From NCBI RefSeq assembly GCF_025154015.1, contig NZ_JAOAMV010000001.1, forward strand, positions 434,001 to 498,000: DNA of 64,000 nucleotides. The letters run 5' to 3'. Below, piece by piece: positions 43,709 to 51,727 of the stretch. The stretch comes from Tsuneonella litorea. Its GTDB lineage: Bacteria; Pseudomonadota; Alphaproteobacteria; Sphingomonadales; Sphingomonadaceae. Below the pieces are notes generated by a model. It was not told the origin of the DNA, did no database searches, and saw nothing but the letters and a program-made list of their open reading frames with translations. The position numbers and the translations under genes were made by a program. Position 1 is the first letter of the stretch. Each line of letters opens with the position of its first letter.

Positions 43709-45907
43709 ATGACTGACCTCATAGCTTTTCCGGCCGCCAATCCCTTGGGTCTCTCCGACACCGGAGCGAGTGGCCCCAAGGGCGCGGGAGAAACCCCCGC
43801 GATCGAGCGCGTATGGCTGGCACTCAATAAATACCGTATCGATTTTGCGGTCATCGTCGTTCTGGCGCTGTTGGGGGCTTTGTTGATCACCTTGATCTCC
43901 ACCCCGAAGTACACGGCAACTTCGCGGATCGAGATCAGCCGCCAGCAGGATCGCGTCACCAATGTGGAGGGCCTCCAGCCCGATACGGCGGGACAGGATC
44001 TGGAATTCTACCAGACCCAGTACTCACTACTCGAGGCACGCTCACTGGCCGAACGGGTGATGCGCGCCGAACGTCTCGCTTCCGATGATGCCTTCTTCGC
44101 GGCGAGCGGGGTCGATCTCGACGGCGAATTTAGCAGCGCGGGCAGTCGTTCGCAGCGCGAGCAACTCGCAGTGGACTTGCTGATGCGCAACGTCAGTGTC
44201 GAGCCGGTGCGCAACTCGGCACTCGTCGATCTTCGATATACCAGTTCCGATCCGCAGATGTCGGCGCGGATCGCGAACGCGTGGGTTGCGCAGTTCGTCG
44301 AGGCGAAACTTGCCCGCCGCTTCGACTCAACCTCGGACGCACGCGAGTTCCTGACCAATCGGCTGGCTGAACTGCGTCAGAAGCTCGAACAATCCGAGCG
44401 AGACCTGGTCAATTATGCGGCCCAGAAGGGCATTCTTCCGATCGAAACAACCATCGATGCTTCCGGCCGCACAATCGGGCAGCGCACGATCGCGGCGGAT
44501 AAACTCCAGGGCATCAGCGAGGCGCTGGCGAAGGCGACCACCGAACGCATCGAGGCCCAGGCCCGGCTCGGCGGGAGCGGTGCGGCAAACGAGAGTGGAA
44601 ACGCGGGTGGGGCGGCACTTCCGGGCCTGCGGACGCGCAGGGCGGAAGTGGCATCGGAATATGCCAAGCTGAGCGCCCAGTTCGAGGATGGCTATCCGCC
44701 GGTCCAAGCCCTGCGCTCGCAGATGCGCTCGCTCGACGAGGCCATCGCGCGCGAAGAGCGGCGTGTCGGCAGCGGCACCCGGGAGGCATATGACCAAGCT
44801 GTGAAGCGCGAGCGCGAACTTCTCACCCAAGCCAACACGCTGGAAGCGAACCTCTTCCAGCAACGGTCCGATTCAATCCAGTACAACATCTATCAACGCG
44901 AGGTTGACACCAACCGCGAGCTCTACGACGGCCTGCTCCAACGCTACAAGGAAATCGGCGTCGCTGGCGTTGGTTCGAGTAACGTGGCGATCGTGGATCG
45001 CGCCACCGTGCCTGAGGGCCCTTCGAGCCCGAACATGCGCCTCAACTTGGCGCTGGCGGTGATCTTCGGCCTCGCTGCAGCTATGTCGTACGTCTTCATT
45101 CGCGAGCAAATCGACCAGAGCATCTCCGATCCGGCCGACGTTTCGGGTGTGCTCGGCTTGTCCTTGCTGGGCCTCGTGCCGCGCTCGGAAGAAGAGAACG
45201 CCTTCGAGGCGCTTGCTGACCGCAAGTCGGAACTTTCGGAAGCTTACTCCTCGATTGCCACGAGCCTGTCGTTCCTGACGGATCACGGCATTCCGCGCTC
45301 GATGATGTTCACCAGCACGGTTGCAAACGAAGGCAAGAGCACGTCTGTCTACGCTTTGGCGGAGATCATCGCGCGGCTCGGGCGCAGCGTGGTGATCGTC
45401 GACGCGGATATGCGCAACCCGACCGCGCACATCTTCTATGAGGTGGCCAACCAGAAGGGTCTGAGCAATTACCTTTCGGGCAATTCCGATCTGAGCGACC
45501 TCATCGCGCCGACCAAGGGCGGGCGTGTCTCGGTTTTGCCGGCCGGACCGACCCCTCCCAGTACTCTCGAGCTATTGAGCAGTGAGCGCATGCGGACGAT
45601 CGTGCGCGAACTCGCCTCGCGCTTCGACCATGTGCTGGTCGACAGCCCGCCGATTCTCGGCCTGGCCGACGCGCCGCTGATTTCTCGCGTGGTCGAAGGT
45701 GCGGTGCTTGCGGTGGAGGCGGACAACCTCAAGGCGCGACGGATCAAGGACGGCATCGTCCGACTGGAATCGGCGCAGACGCACATTTTCGGCGCTATCC
45801 TGACCAAGGTCGATCGGCGCAGTCCGGTCTATGGCTATGGTTATGGTTATGGTTACGGCAGCGACCAGAACGACCCCTTCAAGTATGGATCTTCGGCGTC
45901 GGGCTGA
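43709..45907 (+). CDS. Polysaccharide co-polymerase and tyrosine autokinase (Wzc-like)
   Basis: A 732-residue inner-membrane protein that controls chain length and couples export by tyrosine phosphorylation cycles. The Wzz domain has a first helix near residue 50 (FAVIVVLALLGALLITL) and a periplasmic coiled-coil region (about 200-400) with VREL-like repeats. A second helix near 450 follows. The cytoplasmic BY-kinase domain has Walker A (TVANEGKSTS, about residue 540), Walker A' VVIVDADMRNP and Walker B VLVDSPPILG. The C-terminus ends in a tyrosine cluster, five consecutive YG units then SDQNDPFKYG, the autophosphorylation site. No cognate phosphatase gene is in view. Confidence 0.94.
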   Translation: MTDLIAFPAANPLGLSDTGASGPKGAGETPAIERVWLALNKYRIDFAVIVVLALLGALLITLISTPKYTATSRIEISRQQDRVTNVEGLQPDTAGQDLEFYQTQYSLLEARSLAERVMRAERLASDDAFFAASGVDLDGEFSSAGSRSQREQLAVDLLMRNVSVEPVRNSALVDLRYTSSDPQMSARIANAWVAQFVEAKLARRFDSTSDAREFLTNRLAELRQKLEQSERDLVNYAAQKGILPIETTIDASGRTIGQRTIAADKLQGISEALAKATTERIEAQARLGGSGAANESGNAGGAALPGLRTRRAEVASEYAKLSAQFEDGYPPVQALRSQMRSLDEAIAREERRVGSGTREAYDQAVKRERELLTQANTLEANLFQQRSDSIQYNIYQREVDTNRELYDGLLQRYKEIGVAGVGSSNVAIVDRATVPEGPSSPNMRLNLALAVIFGLAAAMSYVFIREQIDQSISDPADVSGVLGLSLLGLVPRSEEENAFEALADRKSELSEAYSSIATSLSFLTDHGIPRSMMFTSTVANEGKSTSVYALAEIIARLGRSVVIVDADMRNPTAHIFYEVANQKGLSNYLSGNSDLSDLIAPTKGGRVSVLPAGPTPPSTLELLSSERMRTIVRELASRFDHVLVDSPPILGLADAPLISRVVEGAVLAVEADNLKARRIKDGIVRLESAQTHIFGAILTKVDRRSPVYGYGYGYGYGSDQNDPFKYGSSASG
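45830..45859 (+). repeat. Five hexanucleotide repeats encoding the tyrosine cluster of Wzc-like kinase
   Basis: Five TATGGN/TACGGN hexamers in a row encode Tyr-Gly five times. The middle copies are identical (TATGGT), so slippage could add or remove YG units in frame. Confidence 0.7.
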
Positions 45908-45935
45908 TCGATCGCGAAACTTGCAAAAGTCCGTT

Positions 45936-47165
45936 ATGCGGAAGCCGCTTCAAATAATCGGGGTATTCGCCGCTGCGCTCGTGCTTGCGTCAGCGAGCGG
46001 GTCTGCCGCCACGTCGAGCGTGCTTGCCAGCCGGTCGCCGGCGAGCGCCGTGAAGCTTCCGATCGTCGACGCCAATGCCTATGCCGCCTTGGCGATCGAT
46101 AGCCTCAACACGCCATATGGCACGAAAGGCGAAACCGGCGGATCCACGATGGAAGCGCTGGCCGCCCGCGCGTTTCTTAGCGAACCGACCAACAGCAAGG
46201 CGGTCAGCGCGCTCGCCCTCTCACGTCAACTCGCAGGCGACCAGCTGGCGGCGCGGACTCTGTACGCCGATGCCCTGCTGCTGTCTCCCAGGGAGAAGAT
46301 CGCCAATCTCGCCCTGATCGAAGACGCCAGCAATAATGGCAGGATCGGGTTTATCCTCCAGCGGTACAACGTATTGCTCCGAACGGGGGGCATGACATCC
46401 GAGGCGCTGCTCGACGTTATGCTCACATCCCTTCGTGAACGCGCGATCCTGCCGCATATCGAGACGATACTCGTCGACGATCCCCCGTGGGTCCGGTCGT
46501 TCTGGATCAAGGCGGCGGTAAACGACGCAGCGATCGCCAACGTGGGACGGTTGCGCTTGAGACTGCTGGAAAGTGGTAAGGCGAACCCCGCGGAGAACGA
46601 TGCCGACATCATCGCCCGTCTGGTTGGAGCGGGACATTACGACATCGCTTCGGCCATCTTCAACAAAGTTAGCGGAAGCCGGCGCTCCGGCGCGAACGTG
46701 CTTCGGAATGGGCAGTTTGAGCGCGCACCCGTCTTGCCACCGTTCGACTGGGCAACGTATTCCGACGCACGCTATGGCGCCGAAGTGGACGAGGGCTCGG
46801 GGGCACTGATCATCTATACCGAAAGTCCGGCGGACAATCTGGTCGCCCGGCAGTTGGTGACACTGCCTGCGGGCGTATATTCTGTGCGCGGACAGTTTCC
46901 TGATCCGCGGAACGCTGCCGGGACTTCATTGTCCCTCCGGCTTCGCTGTGCGTCTGGCGGCGCAAGCGCAGGCGCCACGAGCTCGGCCAAGATCGGGAGC
47001 ACCGCTACGTCCATAGATTTTGCAGGCGGCTGCAAGTTCGCCTGGGTCGAACTTTGGGCACGGAGGGATACCGCCCCATCCGGTTACGCCACCGACATCG
47101 CTCTCGAAAGTCTCACGCTGGTTCCCGCGAAGCGGACTGCTGCTCCCTCGCCCAGGACGCGGTGA
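45936..47165 (+). CDS. Exported helical-repeat protein with C-terminal beta-sandwich, EPS-locus specific
   Basis: A 409-residue secreted or periplasmic protein. The signal peptide is QIIGVFAAALVLASASGSAA. Residues about 60-250 are helical repeats of TPR-like type (ALALSRQLAGDQLAARTLYADALLLSP, given as QLAARTLYADALLLSP). The C-terminal 150 residues start with NVLRNGQFERAPVLPPFDW, the opening typical of carbohydrate-binding jelly-roll domains. YSVRGQFPDP and cysteine pairs follow. It lies between the Wzc-like and polymerase genes. A role in binding or organising the nascent polymer in the periplasm is inferred. The TTG at 45921 is an alternative start. Confidence 0.75.
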   Translation: MRKPLQIIGVFAAALVLASASGSAATSSVLASRSPASAVKLPIVDANAYAALAIDSLNTPYGTKGETGGSTMEALAARAFLSEPTNSKAVSALALSRQLAGDQLAARTLYADALLLSPREKIANLALIEDASNNGRIGFILQRYNVLLRTGGMTSEALLDVMLTSLRERAILPHIETILVDDPPWVRSFWIKAAVNDAAIANVGRLRLRLLESGKANPAENDADIIARLVGAGHYDIASAIFNKVSGSRRSGANVLRNGQFERAPVLPPFDWATYSDARYGAEVDEGSGALIIYTESPADNLVARQLVTLPAGVYSVRGQFPDPRNAAGTSLSLRLRCASGGASAGATSSAKIGSTATSIDFAGGCKFAWVELWARRDTAPSGYATDIALESLTLVPAKRTAAPSPRTR

Positions 47166-47203
47166 TGGCTTTCTGTCTTCGCAGTCCGGCCAGCTAGCAG
47201 ACG

Positions 47204-48640
47204 ATGGCTAGCAGCCCCCACCTGGCGTCTCGTTCGGGCACTGCGCAAGGGTCGGCGCGATCGGTCGTCTCGCTGACCACTGTCCTTCTGTTCGCCTCCG
47301 GCGCTGCAGCGCAGGTCTGGCTCTATGCCTCGATTCTGCCGCTATTATTCATTCTGCTGATTTCCGGGCCAATTCTCCTGTTTCTGTTGGTTCGCGGCGA
47401 CGGGCTTGCTGCCGAATTTTCGATTTTCACCCGCATGCTCGCGGTGGGCACGTTTGCCGCCGCTATCTCGGCTTATTATGCGATCGTCCTGTTCGATCCC
47501 TACCAGATCGCGTCCGACGCCTCCTCGTTCTACGAGCTTTCCAGCCAAGCAGGACCGGCACGATCGATCCAGGACCTGCAGACCATAACCGAGGGCGCCG
47601 GGGCCGTGGTGCTCTGGTCGCAGTTTTACGATCTTGCCAGCATCCTTGGTTTTCCCCGATTGCCGTACATCGGGATTTCAATGAACGTTTTGATGGTGGC
47701 GATGGGATCGGTCTCCTGCCTGAGGAGCGCGCGCGCGCTTTACGGAGACGATAAGTACCGTTTTCGCCGGCTCGAACTGTTCTTCTCGTTCAGCGGGATT
47801 CTTTGGCTGTTCGCCGGCATCCACATCCGCGATAGCGTGATCTTTCTGGCGGTCGCCGTCCTGACCCACGTCTGGGTCAGCTATCTTTCCCGTCTCGAGA
47901 AAAGCAAGTTGCTCCCGGCTCTGATCGTCACCGGCATTCTTATGCCGGCGCTCCAGCTTCTCCGGAATGAATTCTTCTATGTCCCGCTACTAGTGTCCGG
48001 GATGGGGCTCTTTGCCTTGAATTTCTCTCGGGGCCGCGGTGACAGGCGATTCATCATGCTGTTATCGATGCTGCTGGGGGTCGCATTGCTTATCGTGGGA
48101 GTGGTCGTTTTCGGCTCCCAGATCGAGCAGCTCTTCCTGCTTGGTCGGGAAACATATGGCACATTGTCACTCGAGGAAGCCCGCTCCGGCTCGCTCGGCG
48201 TCTCGCTGATCATTGACCAGATCTTGCCCGTCAGGCTGGCCCTGGGCATTCCCTACCTGCTTTATTTCCCCATTCCGTTCTGGGTAGGTTTCTACGACAC
48301 GAGCGCCGTCCAGCTGTTCAAGTCGGTCAATGCGCTGTCGTTCTATGTCGTGTCCGGGTTCGCGCTCGCGGGGATCGTCCGGATCGCCCTGTCACGCCAG
48401 CTGCGTAGCCCGGCTTTCGTTTTCGTCTCGCTGACCCCTCTGGTGCTGGCCGCGGCCATCGCACTGACGAGTCTGGAGACCCGCCATCTCGGCGCCTTCG
48501 TGTCCTTCTTTTTCCTGGTCGGGCTGGTGCCAGATCTGAGGAATCTGGCTGATTTGCGGCTGACGCGCCTTGCGCTCATCGCGGTAGTGGCCACCCTGGC
48601 GCTCGTTCACCTGGCCTGGTTCGCCCTGCGCTATGCCTGA
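47204..48640 (+). CDS. Polytopic membrane protein, candidate polysaccharide polymerase
   Basis: A 478-residue inner-membrane protein with about 11-12 helices. No family signature is certain. GIHIRDSVIFLAVAVL in the middle resembles the HxRD segment seen in several Wzy polymerases of exopolysaccharide loci. Large loops between helices (about residues 110-150 and 300-330) are typical of Wzy. It overlaps the downstream glycosyltransferase gene by 8 bp. If it is the true Wzy, the Wzy_C protein at 41473 may act as a ligase. Assignment rests on topology and position. Confidence 0.6.
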   Translation: MASSPHLASRSGTAQGSARSVVSLTTVLLFASGAAAQVWLYASILPLLFILLISGPILLFLLVRGDGLAAEFSIFTRMLAVGTFAAAISAYYAIVLFDPYQIASDASSFYELSSQAGPARSIQDLQTITEGAGAVVLWSQFYDLASILGFPRLPYIGISMNVLMVAMGSVSCLRSARALYGDDKYRFRRLELFFSFSGILWLFAGIHIRDSVIFLAVAVLTHVWVSYLSRLEKSKLLPALIVTGILMPALQLLRNEFFYVPLLVSGMGLFALNFSRGRGDRRFIMLLSMLLGVALLIVGVVVFGSQIEQLFLLGRETYGTLSLEEARSGSLGVSLIIDQILPVRLALGIPYLLYFPIPFWVGFYDTSAVQLFKSVNALSFYVVSGFALAGIVRIALSRQLRSPAFVFVSLTPLVLAAAIALTSLETRHLGAFVSFFFLVGLVPDLRNLADLRLTRLALIAVVATLALVHLAWFALRYA

Positions 48641-49838
48641 CGCTGGTCAACCCTCCCCCGCACGGCAACAGCGCACTATCCTGATGTTCATCGACGGTCT
48701 GGGATCGGGCGGGGCGCAGAAGCAGTTCGTTTCCCTGGCGGCGGGGCTGTCGGGAAGGGGCCACCGGGTAACCGTCGTGGTATATAACGATCTCGATCAC
48801 TTCGCTCCCGAGCTCAAGAAAGTCGGGATCAATATCGTGCGATTGGCCAAGCCGTTCCGCTGGTCGCCGAAGCCGATACTCGAGCTTGCCCGCCTCTATC
48901 GCCGGATGGATGCCGACGCGGTCGTCGCCTTTCTTCGTTCGCCAGCCGCCAAAGCCGAAATGGCCCGCATCCTTGACCCGCAGATGCGCGTGGTGGTTGC
49001 TGAACGTTCGATCTACGACGACGGTCCGCTTCCGCTGGGCCTTCGGCTGACACAAAGCATGCATCGTCTCGCGGAATACGTCACAGTCAATTCGCGCTGC
49101 CAGCATCTGCGCATGCAAGAGCAACTGCCGAGCCTCGCGAAGCGCCTGGTCACGATCAACAACGCGGTCAATCTGCCGCCCGATGCCGTCGAAATCAGCG
49201 AGGCTATTGTCGACGCACCGCGCGTGTTGGCGATATCCAGTCTCATGCCATACAAGAACAGCGTGCTGCTGGCCCATGCGTTGGCCCACCTACGCGACGC
49301 CTTCGGCATAGAAGCGAAAGTATCGTGGCTTGGCGAGACCTTCGGGCATATGAAGGATTATGGTGCGTACCGCGAAACTTGCGCCGCGATAGCCGTGCTT
49401 GGCCTGGCAGATCAGTGGACCTGGTTGGGGGTCCGCGGCGACGTCGATGACGTGATCGCCCGCCATGATGTGCTCGTCCACCCCTCAGGCATCGAAGGTA
49501 TGTCAAATGCGGTGACGGAAGCGATGGCAATGGGATTGCCGGTGATCGCAGGGCGGATATCGGATCATCCGGATATCATCGAGAACACGGGCGCCGGCTT
49601 GCTTTTCCCGACATTCGACGCGGAATCGATCGCCGAGACCATCGCCCTTTTTTGCCGGATGGATCGGGCATCGCGCCAGGCAATGGGCGATGCGGGCCGC
49701 CGGACGATAGCCGAACGGTTCACCGAGGATGGCCTGGTCGATCGCTACGAGCGCGTGCTCGACGCTGCCATCGACGGCACCCCGCTGCGCTTGGACAGCG
49801 CGACCAATCCAGCGGAAGGACGCCCATGTGCGGTCTGA
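48633..49838 (+). CDS. Family 4-type glycosyltransferase, EPS locus
   Basis: A 401-residue GT-B-fold enzyme that adds a sugar to the lipid-linked repeat. FIDGLGSGGAQKQFVSLA is the N-terminal acceptor-domain glycine-rich loop. The nucleotide-sugar half has AISSLMPYKNSVLLAHALA in part, GVRGDVDDVIARHDVLVHPS, and GMSNAVTEAMAMGLPVIA, with the E-x7-E catalytic/donor motif. It starts inside the end of the polymerase gene and overlaps the second asnB gene by 13 bp, so it is co-transcribed with them. Donor and acceptor sugars are unknown. Confidence 0.9.
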   Translation: MPDAGQPSPARQQRTILMFIDGLGSGGAQKQFVSLAAGLSGRGHRVTVVVYNDLDHFAPELKKVGINIVRLAKPFRWSPKPILELARLYRRMDADAVVAFLRSPAAKAEMARILDPQMRVVVAERSIYDDGPLPLGLRLTQSMHRLAEYVTVNSRCQHLRMQEQLPSLAKRLVTINNAVNLPPDAVEISEAIVDAPRVLAISSLMPYKNSVLLAHALAHLRDAFGIEAKVSWLGETFGHMKDYGAYRETCAAIAVLGLADQWTWLGVRGDVDDVIARHDVLVHPSGIEGMSNAVTEAMAMGLPVIAGRISDHPDIIENTGAGLLFPTFDAESIAETIALFCRMDRASRQAMGDAGRRTIAERFTEDGLVDRYERVLDAAIDGTPLRLDSATNPAEGRPCAV

Positions 49839-51727
49839 CCGGATTCTGGGCACCGGACGCCCGGCGCGAAGAAGACAGCGCCATCCTTCACCAGATGGTC
49901 GCCGCAATCCGCTCGCGCGGACCCGACGCCAAAGGGATCTGGACGGATCCGGTCGCCGGGATCGCCCTCGGCCATCGTCGGCTCTCGGTGCTCGAGCTGT
50001 CGGATGCCGGTGCGCAGCCGATGATCTCGAGCTCCGGGCGCTTCGCGCTCGTCTTCAACGGCGAAATCTACAACCATCTGAACCTGCGCGAGCGGATGAA
50101 CGGGGGCAGTTCCGACTTTCGCGGCCATTCCGATACCGAGACGCTGCTCGCGGGATTCGAGCGCTGGGGTCTCACCGAAACCCTGGCTCGCAGCACCGGC
50201 ATGTTCGCGCTCGCCTGCTGGGACCGTTGGGACCGCGCACTCTATCTCGCGCGCGACCGCATGGGAGAGAAGCCGCTTTATTACGGATGGCAAGGAGTGG
50301 ACGCGGACCGGGCCCTGCTGTTCGGATCGGAATTGAAGGCCATCGTCCGCCATCCGGCTTTCGAAGCACGGATCGATCGCGCGAGCGTGACTGCCTATTT
50401 CGCGCGCCTCTGCGTTCCAAGCCTTCGCAGCATCTGGGCGGGCATTAACAAGGTCGCGCCGGGCACGGTGCTGCGCATCGGAGAGAATGGCGAAAGCCGG
50501 AGCGAGACATACTGGGATCTCGGCGATGTGATCGCGGAAGGTGTCGCCAACCGGGTGGAAAACCCGCGCGAGGCCATCGAACTCGTCCACGACCGCCTAG
50601 CCGCCGCGGTCCGCAGTCAGTTGATATCGGATGTGCCGCTGGGCGCCTTCCTCTCGGGAGGGATCGACAGTTCGCTGATCGTTGCTCTGATGCAGCAAGC
50701 GTCCGGTGGAACCGCGCGAACGTTCTCGATCGGGTTCGAAGAGGCCGCGTTCAACGAGGCCGATCACGCGCGCGCGGTGGCGGAACACCTGCAGACGGAT
50801 CATCGCGAACTCGTCGTGACCGCCGAGGATGCGCGCGCGGTGATCCCCGACCTGCCGCGAATCTACGACGAACCCTTCGCCGACTCTTCGCAAGTTCCCA
50901 CCTTCCTCGTTTCGCAGTTCGCCCGCGGCCATGTGACCGTCGCACTCTCGGGAGACGGCGCGGACGAGCTCTTTGGCGGTTATACGCGCTACGCCTCGGC
51001 GCTCGCCGCCTGGCGGCGGATCGAGGTCATTCCCGCGGCGCTGCGCCAGCCATGGCAGGCTCTCGCGCAGGCAATGCCGGCCTGGCTCGACCGGGCGATG
51101 GCGATCGCCGGGGCGCCTAACATCGCCAACTTCTATGGCCGAATGACCGACCAAGCGCTCGGGCGGCTAGCGACGCGGCCAGGTGACGGCGTCGCCCTGG
51201 ATCACCCCGGCCTGTCGCCGGTCGAACATCTCATGGCGCAAGACCAGCTTGGCTACCTGCCCGACGACGTCCTGGTGAAAGTCGACCGCGCGGCAATGGC
51301 GGTCAGCCTGGAGACCCGCGTGCCATTTCTCGATGCGCAGGTCGTTGCAGCGAGTTGGCGGCTGGCGAGCAATCTCAAGCATCGTCCGACAGACGGCGGC
51401 TTCGTCGGCAAATGGGTCCTGCGGCAGATTCTCGATCTCTACGTGCCCCGCGCTATCATCGAGCGCCCCAAGCAGGGCTTCGGCGTTCCCATCGCAGCGT
51501 GGTTGCGCGGGCCCTTGCGCGAGTGGGCGGACGATCTGCTCGCTGAAGACGCTCTGCGCCGCTCCGGGTTGGTCGACGCGGCGCGGGTCGCGACGCTGTG
51601 GAAGCGTCATCGCTCTGGACGAGCCGATCATGCAGAACTGCTTTGGGCGGTCTTGATGCTCGAAGCGTGGGTCGATCAACGCGATGACGTCGGAACCGGA
51701 CTGGGTGATGCGCGATGTGTGGCCTAG
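49826..51727 (+). CDS. asnB: Asparagine synthase (glutamine-hydrolysing)-like amidotransferase, copy 2
   Basis: A 633-residue protein with an intact glutaminase domain (MCGLTGF, RSRGPDAKG, VFNGEIYNH) and an intact synthetase domain (SGGIDSSLIVALM near residue 277, SGDGADELFGGY, KQGFGVPIAAWL). GGAAGGA-like AGCGGAAGGA precedes the ATG at 49826. It differs from copy 1 in much of its middle and C-terminal region, so the three copies look like old paralogs. Overlaps with the glycosyltransferase gene before it and the third copy after it (13 bp each) place it firmly in the biosynthetic operon. Sugar-acid amidation is the leading guess. Confidence 0.92.
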   Translation: MCGLTGFWAPDARREEDSAILHQMVAAIRSRGPDAKGIWTDPVAGIALGHRRLSVLELSDAGAQPMISSSGRFALVFNGEIYNHLNLRERMNGGSSDFRGHSDTETLLAGFERWGLTETLARSTGMFALACWDRWDRALYLARDRMGEKPLYYGWQGVDADRALLFGSELKAIVRHPAFEARIDRASVTAYFARLCVPSLRSIWAGINKVAPGTVLRIGENGESRSETYWDLGDVIAEGVANRVENPREAIELVHDRLAAAVRSQLISDVPLGAFLSGGIDSSLIVALMQQASGGTARTFSIGFEEAAFNEADHARAVAEHLQTDHRELVVTAEDARAVIPDLPRIYDEPFADSSQVPTFLVSQFARGHVTVALSGDGADELFGGYTRYASALAAWRRIEVIPAALRQPWQALAQAMPAWLDRAMAIAGAPNIANFYGRMTDQALGRLATRPGDGVALDHPGLSPVEHLMAQDQLGYLPDDVLVKVDRAAMAVSLETRVPFLDAQVVAASWRLASNLKHRPTDGGFVGKWVLRQILDLYVPRAIIERPKQGFGVPIAAWLRGPLREWADDLLAEDALRRSGLVDAARVATLWKRHRSGRADHAELLWAVLMLEAWVDQRDDVGTGLGDARCVA

